Shown here: in pieces, positions 9,430-18,735 of the stretch
Layout of the letters: each line of letters opens with the position of its first letter
Position numbering within the stretch: position 1 is the first letter of the stretch
Source: Nocardia sp. XZ_19_385
GTDB lineage: Bacteria; Actinomycetota; Actinomycetes; Mycobacteriales; Mycobacteriaceae
Assembly (NCBI RefSeq): GCF_015355755.1
Contig: NZ_JACVEE010000002.1
Location: 806,001-870,000 of the forward strand
DNA: 64,000 nucleotides
Reading direction: 5' to 3'
Program-made: the position numbers and the translations under genes
Notes under the pieces: model-generated
What the model was told of the DNA's origin: nothing
The model's input: only the letters and a program-made list of their open reading frames with translations
The model's database searches: none

Positions 9430-10227
9430 GTGAACGACGCCGCCAACCATACTGACGAGTCGGTTCCGGGGCCGTCCACTGCCGCGGTCCCCCTCGACGC
9501 CGGACGACGATCCACCACCGGCTCCCGCCTGTACCCCCGGGTCACCAGCTTCCGCTCCCGCCGCGGGGCGCTGACCCCGAACCAGCAGGAGTCCTGGGAC
9601 CGGATGTGGCCCAAGATCGGCCGCGAGATCGGCGACGAGCTGCTGGACGCCGACGCCTGGTTCGGCCGCTCCGCACCGCTGGTCATCGAGATCGGCTGTG
9701 GCACCGGAACCGCCACCGCCGAGATGGCCCAGGCCGAGCCGCACCTGAACCTCATCGGCATCGAGGTGTACAAACCGGGGCTGGCCCAGCTCGTGCAGCG
9801 CATCGAGCGCGCGGACATCGACAACATCCGGGTGCTGCGCGGCGACGCCGTCGACGTCCTCGAAAATATGGTTGCGGAGAATTCGCTTACCGGCGTCCGG
9901 GTCTTCTTCCCGGACCCGTGGCCGAAGGCCCGCCACCACAAGCGCCGGCTGTTGCAGCCCGCCACGCTTTCCCTCATCGCCAGCCGCCTGCGGCCCGGCG
10001 GTGTGTTGCATGTCGCCACCGACCATGCCGACTACGCCGAGTGGATCGCCGCGGTAGGCGCCGGAGAATCCCAGTTCATCGGCCTGAACGAGGCCACCGG
10101 CGGCGTCAGCGCGGAGCATCGCGAGACCGCTCCGATCGGGTTCGACCGCCCTGTCACGAAATTCGAAGGCAAGGCACATCGCGCCGGAAGCGCCATCACC
10201 GAGTTCATATGGGGCAAGATCGAATGA
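9430..10227 (+). CDS. trmB: tRNA (guanine-N7)-methyltransferase
   Basis: TrmB makes m7G at position 46 of tRNA using S-adenosylmethionine. The 265-residue product shows the SAM loop IEIGCGTGTATAEMA, the family signature FFPDPWPKARHHKRRL, and the entry motif SRRGALTPNQQ. The GTG at 9430 is chosen because CACAAT (9418-9423) ends 6 nt upstream like a leaderless -10 box; a GGAGG lies a distant 17 nt away. A TTG at 9355 is the other in-frame option. The stop overlaps the next gene in ATGA, and the trmB-NYN order matches Rv0208c-Rv0207c. Confidence 0.93.
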   Translation: MNDAANHTDESVPGPSTAAVPLDAGRRSTTGSRLYPRVTSFRSRRGALTPNQQESWDRMWPKIGREIGDELLDADAWFGRSAPLVIEIGCGTGTATAEMAQAEPHLNLIGIEVYKPGLAQLVQRIERADIDNIRVLRGDAVDVLENMVAENSLTGVRVFFPDPWPKARHHKRRLLQPATLSLIASRLRPGGVLHVATDHADYAEWIAAVGAGESQFIGLNEATGGVSAEHRETAPIGFDRPVTKFEGKAHRAGSAITEFIWGKIE

Positions 10228-10949
10228 TGATCGCCAGTGAGTTGGCCGCCGAGGTCACCGATGTTGCCGGGGAGGTGCAGGGCCCCGAGGTTCTGAGCGT
10301 CTCGACGCCGGACGTACGCCGGGTCCTGCTCGTCTGGGACGCGCCGAATCTCGATATGGGCCTCGGCGCCATCCTCGGCGGAAGACCGACCGCCGCCTAT
10401 CGCCCCCGCTTCGACGCGCTCGGCCGCTGGCTGCTCGCGCGCACCGCCGAACTCTCGGTCGGCGGCCAGGGCCGGGTGGAACCGGAAGCCACCGTCTTCA
10501 CCAATATCGCGCCCGGCACCGCCGATGTGGTGCGGCCGTGGGTGGAGGCGCTGCGCAATGTCGGTTACGCGGTCTTCGCCAAGCCGAAGGTCGACGAGGA
10601 CTCCGATGTCGACGCCGACATGCTGGGCCACATCGAGCTACGCAGTCGCGGCGCCGGACTGGCCGGGATCATGGTCGCCTCCGCGGACGGCCAGGCCTTC
10701 CGCGAACCACTGGAAAAACTTGCCGCGCACGGCATCCCCGTACAAGTATTGGGGTTTCGCGAGCACGCGAGTTGGGCCGTCACATCGGATACCCTCGAGT
10801 TCATCGATCTCGAGGACATCCCGGGTGTGTTCCGTGAACCATTGCCACGGGTCAGCCTCGAGTCGCTGCCCGACGAGGGTGCTTGGCTGCAGCCGTTCCG
10901 GCCGCTGTCGGCACTGCTCACCTCTCGCCCCGCCCAAGGAGTCGCTTAG
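10224..10949 (+). CDS. NYN-domain (PIN-like RNase) protein, Rv0207c-like
   Basis: The 241-residue protein has a NYN/PIN-like core: LLVWDAPNLDMG near residue 35 supplies an early acidic residue, and DSDVDADMLGH and VASADGQ supply the others expected of this metal-dependent nuclease fold. RNA cleavage is the family expectation, not shown here. Its start overlaps the trmB stop (ATGA), and its TAG stop overlaps the mmpL3 GTG by 1 nt. The three genes therefore look translationally coupled, in the same order as Rv0208c-Rv0207c-Rv0206c. Confidence 0.85.
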   Translation: MMIASELAAEVTDVAGEVQGPEVLSVSTPDVRRVLLVWDAPNLDMGLGAILGGRPTAAYRPRFDALGRWLLARTAELSVGGQGRVEPEATVFTNIAPGTADVVRPWVEALRNVGYAVFAKPKVDEDSDVDADMLGHIELRSRGAGLAGIMVASADGQAFREPLEKLAAHGIPVQVLGFREHASWAVTSDTLEFIDLEDIPGVFREPLPRVSLESLPDEGAWLQPFRPLSALLTSRPAQGVA

Positions 10950-13684
10950 TGTTCACACGCTGGGGCGATCTGGTCTACCGGCTGCGCTATTCCGTCATCG
11001 GGCTGGTCGCGGCCGCCCTGCTTGCGTTGGGCTATTACGGCCTCGGCGTGGCCGACCACCTCAGCTCCAGCGGGTTCGACGATCCGACGTCGCAGTCCAC
11101 GCAGGCGGCGCTGATCGCTGATGCCTCCTATGGGCGCGATCACTCCGGCGACGTGCTGGTGCTCTACACCGCGCCGGACGGCAAGACCATCGACGATCCG
11201 GCGTTCAAGCAGCAGATCGTGGAGAGCCTCAACCGGCTGCCGAAGGAATACCCGGGGCAGATCGCCAAGGTCAACGGCGCCTACTGGCAGACCGAGACCG
11301 GTCCGGCTCAGCCCTCGCTGTTCGGGTCCAAGGACAAGAAGTACACCTTCGCGTCGATCGCCATCGTCGGCGACAACGACACCGACATGGTGCGTAACTT
11401 CCGGGTCGTCAAGGACAAGTTCGGCGTTCCCGGCATCAATACCGAGGTCGCCGGTCTGCAGGCGGTCGCGGGCACGCTGAACGACACCATCGCGCACGAC
11501 TCCAAGCGCATGGAGGTGATCGCCTTCCCGGCGGTCGCGTTGCTGCTGTTCTTCATCTTCGGCGGTGTCGTCGCGGCGGCGCTGCCGCTGATCATCGGCG
11601 GCCTGACGATCATCGGCGCCAACGGCATCATCATGTTCCTGACGAAGTTCACCCTGGTGAACAACTTCGTCGGGAACATCGTCTCCATGATCGGCCTGGG
11701 TCTCGCCATCGACTACGGCCTGTTCATAGTCAGCCGATTCCGCGAGGAACTCGCCGAGGGCTACGACACCAAAGCCGCGGTCCGCCGGACAGTGATGACC
11801 GCCGGTCGCACCGTCGTCTTCTCCGCGACCATGATCGTGGCCAGTCTCGCGGGCCTGCTGCTGTTCCCCCAGGGCTTCCTGAAATCGATCGCCTACGGCT
11901 CCATCGCCACGGTGACGCTGGCCGCGCTGACCTCGATCACCATCCTGCCCGCGATGCTGGCCATGCTCGGCAAGCGCGTGGACTGGCTCGGGCTCAAATT
12001 CATGCGCAAGTCCAAGACCGCCGAAGAAGTGGAGAGCGGTTTCTGGGGCCGGCAGACCCGCTGGGTGATGCAGCATCCGCTCAAGATCGCGGTGCCGATC
12101 ACCATCATTCTGCTGCTGCTCATCATCCCGGTGAAGAACCTGGCGTTCGGCGGTATCAACGAACGCTATCTGCCGCCGGACAATTCGACCCGCCTCGCGC
12201 AGCAGCACTTCGACGAGATCTTCCCGCTGCGCAAGACCGACCCGATCATGCTGGTGTTCGACTCCCCGAACAGCAGCAGCGTCGGCAAGGTGTGGAAGGA
12301 AGCCAACGCCGCACCGGGGCTCGCCGGTCAGTTCGATGTGCCTTCGCGCTCCCAGTCGAACCCGGACGTGTACCGGACCACCGCGACACTGGCGGATTCG
12401 GAGAACCCCGACCCGACCATCGATTACCTGCGCGGGCTCTCGCTGCCCGATGACGTGCAGATGTATGTCGGCGGCACGCCCGCGATCACCAAGGACAGCA
12501 TCGAGGCCCTGGTCGACCGCATGCCGATGATGATCGGCCTGGTGTTGCTGGTCACCATGCTGCTGATGTTCCTGACCTTCGGTTCGCTGGTGCTGCCGAT
12601 CAAGGCCGCGCTGATGAGCGCGCTCGGTCTGGGCTCCACGCTCGGCATCCTGACCTGGATCTTCATCGACGGTCACGGGGCCGGTCTGTTGAACTTCACC
12701 CCGCAGCCGATCATGTCGCCGATCCTGGTGCTGATCATCGCTGTGGTGTACGGCCTTTCGGTCGACTACGAGGTCTTCCTGCTGTCGCGCATGGTGGAAG
12801 CGCGCGCCCAGGGCGCCTCCACCACCGAGGCGGTGCGCATCGGCACCGCGCAGACCGGCCGCATCATCACCGCCGCCGCGCTGATCCTGCTCGTGGTGGT
12901 CGGCGCGTTCGCGTTCTCCGACCTGGTGATGATGAAGTACCTGGCCTACGGCATGGTCGCGGCGCTGTTGATCGACGCCACCATCCTGCGCATGCTGCTG
13001 GTGCCGGCGACCATGAAGCTGCTCGGCGACGACTGCTGGTGGGCGCCGAAGTGGATGAAGAAGATCCAGCAGAAGATCGGGTTGGGCGAGCCCATCCTCG
13101 ACGACGAACGGCCCGGTGGTGGCGAGCTCGTCGACCTGGTGAAGACCACCCCCGTCACCGATCCGGTCACCATGGTGATGCCGGTCCTGGCCGACGGCCA
13201 GCGCCCGCCGAAATCCCCGCGCCGTCCGCGCACCGTCGCCGAAATCGAGGCGGAGGCGCCGACACAGCGCCTGGACAAGGTGCCGCCGGTGCAGCCACGG
13301 CCGCCCCGGGTGTTGCCGCCCAAGGCCAAGCAAGCCGAACCGCCGCAGCCGATGCCGTCCGCACCGGACCCGACGCGGCCTCGGGTGCTGCCGCCGGTGC
13401 CCGCGCCCGAGGTGTCGCGGACCGTGCCGCCCGCACCGGAACCGGTGAATACCGAGCCCTTCACGCCGGAGCCGGAAGAGCATCGGCCGACCCATCATGC
13501 GGCTCCCGAGCCCGCTGCCGACGAGCCGCCGGACGACAGCAGCCGCAGCAGCATCGAGAACTGGATGGCGGAGCTGCGGTCCTCGCGTCGCCGTATCGCC
13601 GGTTCCGAGCCGGGCCGGCACAGCGGCGGGGATGGGCGCACGGTGAGCGTGAACGAACTGCTGCGCCGCCGCGAGCAGGAGTAA
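10949..13684 (+). CDS. mmpL3: Trehalose monomycolate transporter MmpL3 (RND superfamily)
   Basis: MmpL3 moves trehalose monomycolate across the inner membrane for mycolate cell-wall assembly; it is essential in mycobacteria. The 911-residue protein has the RND layout of a first membrane helix, a periplasmic domain, five helices, a second periplasmic domain and a further helix bundle. The proton-relay Asp-Tyr pairs are IDYGLF (Asp255) and VDYEVF (Asp606). A cytosolic tail of about 200 residues is rich in Pro and ends in a charged LLRRREQE. The GTG start overlaps the NYN stop and follows AAGGAG by 7 nt. Gene order supports orthology with Rv0206c. Confidence 0.96.
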   Translation: MFTRWGDLVYRLRYSVIGLVAAALLALGYYGLGVADHLSSSGFDDPTSQSTQAALIADASYGRDHSGDVLVLYTAPDGKTIDDPAFKQQIVESLNRLPKEYPGQIAKVNGAYWQTETGPAQPSLFGSKDKKYTFASIAIVGDNDTDMVRNFRVVKDKFGVPGINTEVAGLQAVAGTLNDTIAHDSKRMEVIAFPAVALLLFFIFGGVVAAALPLIIGGLTIIGANGIIMFLTKFTLVNNFVGNIVSMIGLGLAIDYGLFIVSRFREELAEGYDTKAAVRRTVMTAGRTVVFSATMIVASLAGLLLFPQGFLKSIAYGSIATVTLAALTSITILPAMLAMLGKRVDWLGLKFMRKSKTAEEVESGFWGRQTRWVMQHPLKIAVPITIILLLLIIPVKNLAFGGINERYLPPDNSTRLAQQHFDEIFPLRKTDPIMLVFDSPNSSSVGKVWKEANAAPGLAGQFDVPSRSQSNPDVYRTTATLADSENPDPTIDYLRGLSLPDDVQMYVGGTPAITKDSIEALVDRMPMMIGLVLLVTMLLMFLTFGSLVLPIKAALMSALGLGSTLGILTWIFIDGHGAGLLNFTPQPIMSPILVLIIAVVYGLSVDYEVFLLSRMVEARAQGASTTEAVRIGTAQTGRIITAAALILLVVVGAFAFSDLVMMKYLAYGMVAALLIDATILRMLLVPATMKLLGDDCWWAPKWMKKIQQKIGLGEPILDDERPGGGELVDLVKTTPVTDPVTMVMPVLADGQRPPKSPRRPRTVAEIEAEAPTQRLDKVPPVQPRPPRVLPPKAKQAEPPQPMPSAPDPTRPRVLPPVPAPEVSRTVPPAPEPVNTEPFTPEPEEHRPTHHAAPEPAADEPPDDSSRSSIENWMAELRSSRRRIAGSEPGRHSGGDGRTVSVNELLRRREQE

Positions 13685-13690
13685 GCGACA

Positions 13691-13734
13691 AACAGCAGAG
13701 GGCCCGTCCTTGATTGGACGGGCCCTCTGCTGTT
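13691..13734. terminator. Bidirectional terminator between mmpL3 and the DUF2339 gene
   Basis: A perfect 19-bp inverted repeat (13691-13709 with 13716-13734) with a 6-nt loop lies between two convergent genes, 6 bp after each stop. It has no long T run, as is common in this order, but can serve both directions. Confidence 0.8.
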
Positions 13735-13739
13735 GCGGG

Positions 13740-15953
13740 TCAGCGCGATTGCGCGTCGCGAGTGCCTGCTTCGGCGAAGGCGCGGGCGTAGCGGGTTCCT
13801 GCCAGCAGGAGCAGTACGCCGACCACCAGGAAGGCGGCGACCCGGACCAGTCCGTCGAGGGTGGCGAGGTCGAACAGGAACAGTTTGGCCAGGGCGGCCG
13901 CGGTGAGCAGAAGACCTGATCCCAGCGCGACTTTCGCGACGGCGGCCGAGCCCGAGAGGTTGCGCAGGCCGTACAGCAGGGCTGCGGTGGCCGCGCCCAT
14001 CCACAGGATGGTGGCGGCGCTGTGGCCGATGAGGAAGCCGTCGGTCGCGCCGGTCGCGATGCCGAGGGAGACCGTCGCGGCGGTGACCGCGTAGAGGCCG
14101 GACGCCCCCGCGAAGATCAGCAGCATCGACCGGCCGGTGTCGTCGTTGGTCAAGGTGGGTGTCCGGCGCAGGCCCCACACCGCGACGGCGAGTACGGCCA
14201 CACCGAGTACCGCGGCCAGGGCCGTCGGGAGATCCAGGTACTGCTCCGCGAGACGTTGTGTCGCAAGCGTTTCCGGATCCACCCGGGACACGAAGGTGAG
14301 TGCGCCGAGCAGTGCGAAGGCCCCGCCGATACCCGCGGCGACCCGGTTGCGCTGCTGTCCGGCCACCCCGAGGTAGCCGATGGCGACCAGGAACAAGGCG
14401 ATCGGGGCGGTCTGCACCCGCGTCGCCTGGACGCAGACTTCGAGCAGGGCGAAGGCGCCGGCTACCGCGGCGGCGATCCCGGTGTGCGCCGGAATCTTGC
14501 TTGCCGCACGGAGTTTCGGGATCATCGCCAAGGTGGCGACCGCCGTCAGCACGACCGCCGTGGCACCGGCGATGATCATGCTCGGTCCGCGGTCGAACAG
14601 GCCCGCCACCGCCAGCAGGGGAATCGTCGAGATGGCGAAAGCGACTGTGGCAATGAGGTCGCCGGGGCGCTTGCGCACCACCAGGAGGGTTCCCACCAGG
14701 CCGATCAGTGCCACCACGATCGCGGCGACGAGCACCCAGTGCACACGGTCCCGCTGCGCGGAATCGAAGCCTGCGATCGCTACGTACAGCAAGGTAGCCA
14801 GCACGGCGGGCAGGGTCCGCACCACATGCAGCGCAGGCCAGTCCTTCACCAATTGCACTGGTACGCACGTCAACTGCAGCACGATGAGGAACCCGAGCAG
14901 CACCAATTCCGAAGTCACTATGGGGGCGAGCAACGCAGCGCCGGACACGACCAGCACCGCCAAAGCCTGCGCGTTCCAGCGCAGCGCCAGCGCCACACCG
15001 CCCGCGGCGATCGCCAGAGCCAGCGCGAGACCACCCACCCGGGGCAGCCATTCGTAGATCGAAGTGACCGCAACGACATCGAGGTACGCACCGGCAAAAC
15101 CGGTAGCCGCCAATGCAATTCCGCCGACGTGTCCACCGGCCCGGCCGAACACCCGCATACCGACCGCCACCAGCGCCGCGGAGAACACCACCCCCGCAAG
15201 CACTCTCGGCACCGGGCCGAAGATCCCGGCCTGCGCGGCAAGCACCAACAGCATCACAACGCCCACCAGCGTGACGCCGACACCGGCGACCGCGAGCAGC
15301 CGGCTGATCACGCCCTCGCGCTGCCACCACGGAGTACCCGCCGGTTTACGCACCGGACGAGGCGGGCGCATGCCAGGCGGCATGTGCGGTGCGCCCATTG
15401 GGGGAACCGGAGCCCAAGCCCCTTGTTGCGCACCGGACCAGCCGAACGGCGGTTGTGCAGGTCGTGGGCCATACGCCTGCATTCCGACTGCGCCGTGCCG
15501 CGGTGCCGCGGTCGATGCGCGCGCCTGCTGCCGCTGCTGCTGTGGCTGCTGCGGCTGCTGCCGAATCTGCTCGGTCGCAAATTTCTGCGGCGGCTGCGGG
15601 ATCCGCGGCTGTGCACCCGGTGTCGCTGCCTGCGCCCCGACCTCTGCTGCCTGCGTCTCCGTGGCTGCCCCCTGCGTTTCCGGACGCATCGGATCGGAGG
15701 TGGGGGTCGCGGATTCCGCCTTGGAGGACTCCGATTCTGTCTGGGGGGACTCTGCCTGGATCGGTGCGGACCCGGGCAGTGGCCGGGCCGTGCTGGCACG
15801 CTGTCCCGAAAATGGTTGTGCCTCAGCCACTCCGGCCGCGACCTGGGCGCGCAATACTTCGAGATCCCGGCCGAGATCGCCCATCTGCGCGCCCATCGCG
15901 GTGAACTCTCCCGACAGCCGCGCGAGCAGCACCGGATCGATAGCTGTAGTCAT
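13740..15953 (-). CDS. DUF2339 polytopic membrane protein
   Basis: The 737-residue protein opens with a short heptad-like stretch (residues 5-45), then a disordered Pro/Gln/Ala-rich linker of about 150 residues, then roughly eighteen or more hydrophobic segments. The first segment, after WWQREGVISRLLA, matches the start of the DUF2339 membrane core. No catalytic motif is visible. Members are found in many bacteria, and the role is unknown. It converges on mmpL3 and ends at the shared hairpin. Co-function with MmpL3 is only suggested by position. Confidence 0.8.
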   Translation of the reverse strand: MTTAIDPVLLARLSGEFTAMGAQMGDLGRDLEVLRAQVAAGVAEAQPFSGQRASTARPLPGSAPIQAESPQTESESSKAESATPTSDPMRPETQGAATETQAAEVGAQAATPGAQPRIPQPPQKFATEQIRQQPQQPQQQRQQARASTAAPRHGAVGMQAYGPRPAQPPFGWSGAQQGAWAPVPPMGAPHMPPGMRPPRPVRKPAGTPWWQREGVISRLLAVAGVGVTLVGVVMLLVLAAQAGIFGPVPRVLAGVVFSAALVAVGMRVFGRAGGHVGGIALAATGFAGAYLDVVAVTSIYEWLPRVGGLALALAIAAGGVALALRWNAQALAVLVVSGAALLAPIVTSELVLLGFLIVLQLTCVPVQLVKDWPALHVVRTLPAVLATLLYVAIAGFDSAQRDRVHWVLVAAIVVALIGLVGTLLVVRKRPGDLIATVAFAISTIPLLAVAGLFDRGPSMIIAGATAVVLTAVATLAMIPKLRAASKIPAHTGIAAAVAGAFALLEVCVQATRVQTAPIALFLVAIGYLGVAGQQRNRVAAGIGGAFALLGALTFVSRVDPETLATQRLAEQYLDLPTALAAVLGVAVLAVAVWGLRRTPTLTNDDTGRSMLLIFAGASGLYAVTAATVSLGIATGATDGFLIGHSAATILWMGAATAALLYGLRNLSGSAAVAKVALGSGLLLTAAALAKLFLFDLATLDGLVRVAAFLVVGVLLLLAGTRYARAFAEAGTRDAQSR

Positions 15954-16095
15954 GCTTCAATGCTCGACTTCGGCACCGGCCGAAACATGAGTAGAAACCC
16001 CCGCCGGGCACTCGATATCTACCCGATTTCCCGAGCTCCCGGTCCTGTCTGACCGACTCCCCCGAGGCCTCAGGGGAGTCGGTCAGCGGTAGGCG

Positions 16096-16563
16096 TTACG
16101 CGGTCGGGGCAGGTAACGCGATCACTCGGTGGACGGCTTCGATGACGGCCGAGCGGGGTGGCATGTGCAGGACGCCCGGGGCGGGTTCGGCGGCCCAGTG
16201 CCAGCCGAGGGTGGAGTCGGTGGTGGGTAGGAGGACGTAGCGGCCGCTCGGGACGACGGTGACCTGGTGGGCGGCCAAGTGACTGCGGACGGCGATGTCC
16301 ACGGGTTTGGCTGGGCTGGGTGGGGTGACCAGGAAGGTCCAGCTGCGGCCGCCGGGGTCGGCGACCACCGGGGTCTGCAGGGTCGGGTCGAGGGCGCCGA
16401 GGACCTGGCGGCCCAGGTGCGGTGGCATGACCAGGGCGCCGAGGATGGAGCCGGTGGTGATCATGGGACGGCCCGCGAGGAGTTGCACCGGGAGGCCGAA
16501 GCGGCGGCGCAGCAGGTGCGCGACTTCGTGTGGTGAGTGACAGCTTTCGAACATGGTGCTCAC
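16096..16563 (-). CDS. Hypothetical protein (155 aa)
   Basis: I do not recognise this 155-residue protein. It starts with a helical HEVAHLLRRRFGLP stretch and continues with short beta-type segments and several Pro/Gly turns; no signal peptide or membrane helix is visible. A GTG at 16563 or an ATG at 16554 can start it; a GGAGGAGG lies about 20 nt upstream of the GTG. It is divergent from the XRE regulator at 16842, which could control it across the 278-bp intergenic region. Confidence 0.6.
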   Translation of the reverse strand: MSTMFESCHSPHEVAHLLRRRFGLPVQLLAGRPMITTGSILGALVMPPHLGRQVLGALDPTLQTPVVADPGGRSWTFLVTPPSPAKPVDIAVRSHLAAHQVTVVPSGRYVLLPTTDSTLGWHWAAEPAPGVLHMPPRSAVIEAVHRVIALPAPTA

Positions 16564-16841
16564 CCGTCCCCGAATCCGGTGGCGGCCTCCTCCGGTAAAG
16601 CTAACCGTTCGGGGAGACGCTGGGTGTCGCGTGTGAGAGGTGCACCGATCGCGCGGTCGGCGCGAGAAATGGTGTTCGGCATGGTTGTCATTGCCGCCGC
16701 CCTTTGCTTTCTCAAAGTTGCAGAAACACAACGGTATTCCGAAGCACGGCCGAACAAGTCGTACGCAATGTCCCACTTTTACCCAGCGCTATCACCTAGC
16801 GTCGTACCCTGAAACACAGATGTAACAAAGGAATTGGGTAG

Positions 16842-18032
16842 ATGGACGATTCGTCGATCGGCGTGCGGATCCGGCGCTTCCGCGGCAAGGCGCTCACGCA
16901 ACGTCAGCTCGCCGACCAGGCCGGGGTCAGCGTCGACCTGGTACGCAAGCTCGAGCAGGGCGGACGGCAGACCGCCTCCATCGCCAGCCTCCAGAAGCTG
17001 GCGCGCGCACTGGATGTCGACATCGCCGATCTGATCGGAAAACGCCACGGTGTGCCCTCCAGCAATCCCGACGCCGGCATCGTCGCGATCCGCCGGGCTC
17101 TCACGCCGGTCGACGACCTGCTCGGCGAGGTGCCCGAAGAGAACGCCATCACCCTCGAAGAAGCTTCCCGCACAGTCGATTACGCGTGGGGCGCGTACTG
17201 GGTGGGCCGCTACGAACTGCTCACCACCATCCTGCCCTCCGGGCTCAGTCAACTGCGCGCCACCGCGCACGCCGCCCGCAACGGCGCCGTCGCACCGGCG
17301 AACGAGCAACTGGCCCGGATGTATTGGGTAACCGGCTGCACCCTGGTCCATCTCGGCCAGACCGACCCGGCGTTCCTTGCCATCCGCCAGGCCCTCACCG
17401 CTGCAGAACGCGGCTCGGACCCCTTGCTGCTGGCCACGATCCGCGGTTCCGTCGCCTGGCAGCTGCTGGTGCAGGGCCGCTACGACGAGTCCCGCCGCGT
17501 CGCCCTGCGCGCCGCCGCCGAACTCGAACCCTCCGGCGAAACCACCCCGGCCCACCTGTCGTCCTACGGCTCCCTGGTTCTGCAAGGCGCGACCGCGGCC
17601 GGCCGCGCCCAGAACGTCCCCGAAGCGCTGTCCCTGATCGAAGCCGCGGGCGAGGTAGCCCTGCGCATCGGCAGCGACCGCCGCGACTACGAAACCTATT
17701 TCGGCCCTTCCCAAGTCGTCATGCAAACCGTCGACGTCAACGTCTCCTCCGAGCGCTACGCCGAAGCCCTCGCCGCCGCCGACAAAATGCCCGCCACCAT
17801 CGGCCTCCCCCAAGCCTCCCGCGCCCGCCACCTCGCCGACACCGCCGTCGCCTGGACCCGCACCAACCACCAGCAGCGCGCCCTCGACGCCCTACTCCGC
17901 GCCGAACGTGTAGGCGGCCCCGACTGGATCAAATACCAATCCCTCCCCCGCCACATCGTCTCCGAACTCCTCGAGAGCGACCGCCGCACCCCACTGCGCG
18001 CCTTCGCCCACCGCCTCGGAGTACACACGTAG
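16842..18032 (+). CDS. XRE-family regulator with TPR-like sensor domain
   Basis: The 396-residue protein starts with a helix-turn-helix of the Cro/CI type (residues 6-63; TQRQLADQAGVSVDLVRKLE is the recognition region). The remaining 330 residues are helical repeats resembling TPR or tetratrico-like regulators common in actinobacteria, which may bind a peptide, a protein or a small ligand. ATG follows AAAGGA. The last 60 codons are unusually rich in C at third positions. The likely targets are itself and the divergent small gene; the ligand is unknown. Confidence 0.85.
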   Translation: MDDSSIGVRIRRFRGKALTQRQLADQAGVSVDLVRKLEQGGRQTASIASLQKLARALDVDIADLIGKRHGVPSSNPDAGIVAIRRALTPVDDLLGEVPEENAITLEEASRTVDYAWGAYWVGRYELLTTILPSGLSQLRATAHAARNGAVAPANEQLARMYWVTGCTLVHLGQTDPAFLAIRQALTAAERGSDPLLLATIRGSVAWQLLVQGRYDESRRVALRAAAELEPSGETTPAHLSSYGSLVLQGATAAGRAQNVPEALSLIEAAGEVALRIGSDRRDYETYFGPSQVVMQTVDVNVSSERYAEALAAADKMPATIGLPQASRARHLADTAVAWTRTNHQQRALDALLRAERVGGPDWIKYQSLPRHIVSELLESDRRTPLRAFAHRLGVHT

Positions 18033-18082
18033 GTGATCGCCGCGGGGTCTAGACGATTCGCTGTCTGGACGGCCGCCGTCGA

Positions 18083-18682
18083 TCAGTAGGTGACGTCAGG
18101 CAATTCGATATCGATCGGGCACGGACGATCAACTTTGAGACGGTGCCGAAAGACTCCGGTCGGAGCGTAGCCGCCGCCCTCTGGCAGCAGCTCGAAGGTG
18201 TAGATCACGATCGCACGTGCCTCGTTTTCCACCCGCCAGAAGCACTTGATGCCCGCCTCGGCGTACTGCGCGGGACGATGTTTCCGATCTTTTGTCTTCG
18301 TACCCGGCGATACGACTTCGACCGCCAGGTGGACATCTCCTGGGTGGAAAGTGAGCGAGTCATCCGAAACGGCCGACCGGGACACTACGAGAAGATCCGG
18401 TTCGGGGACCGTGTGCCCGAGGTTTATGCCGAGTTCGGTCACTGCCATGAATGGGTCTGAAACTGCCTGGTCTAGCGCGAACCACAGCTTCTTGATGACA
18501 AAATTGTGCCACTGGTTGGACGGCGCCATCATCACGACTTCACCGTCCAGCAGTTCGAACCGGCCATCGACAACCTCCATCAGGCGGGGCAGATCACGCG
18601 CAGTGAATCCGCCCGATGGAGGCGTCGGCAGCAACACCATTCGGCCCTTAATCGGCCCGTCTAGGTGTTCCGCAGCAGTCAT
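18083..18682 (-). CDS. Uma2-family (DUF820) PD-(D/E)XK nuclease-like protein
   Basis: The 199-residue protein has the Uma2 core: DGRFELLDGEVVMMAP near the N-terminus, then EPDLLVV and AVEVVSPGT as the putative acidic metal ligands, then YAEAGIKCFWRVE. The family folds like restriction endonucleases, but biological roles are largely unknown. A -10-like TAGCCT (18689-18694) ends 6 nt before the ATG, suggesting leaderless expression. It is a single gene with no partner toxin or immunity gene nearby. A second Uma2 gene of the same length lies at 46048. Confidence 0.85.
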   Translation of the reverse strand: MTAAEHLDGPIKGRMVLLPTPPSGGFTARDLPRLMEVVDGRFELLDGEVVMMAPSNQWHNFVIKKLWFALDQAVSDPFMAVTELGINLGHTVPEPDLLVVSRSAVSDDSLTFHPGDVHLAVEVVSPGTKTKDRKHRPAQYAEAGIKCFWRVENEARAIVIYTFELLPEGGGYAPTGVFRHRLKVDRPCPIDIELPDVTY

Positions 18683-18735
18683 ACCCGAAGGCTACCGTCA
18701 TCGAGCCCGTCGCCGCCATGACCTCGGAGGTCAAC

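Noticed and set aside
7753..10179. Very long open frame on the minus strand opposite the lipase and trmB
   Set aside because: It runs antisense to two well-supported genes, has no coherent domain, and reflects the high GC3 of the plus-strand genes.
10946..13621. Long minus-strand frame opposite mmpL3
   Set aside because: His/Arg/Gln-rich low-complexity shadow of an unambiguous membrane transporter gene.
14022..16052. Long plus-strand frame opposite the DUF2339 gene
   Set aside because: The minus strand shows regular membrane helices; the plus frame has none and is an artefact of GC bias.
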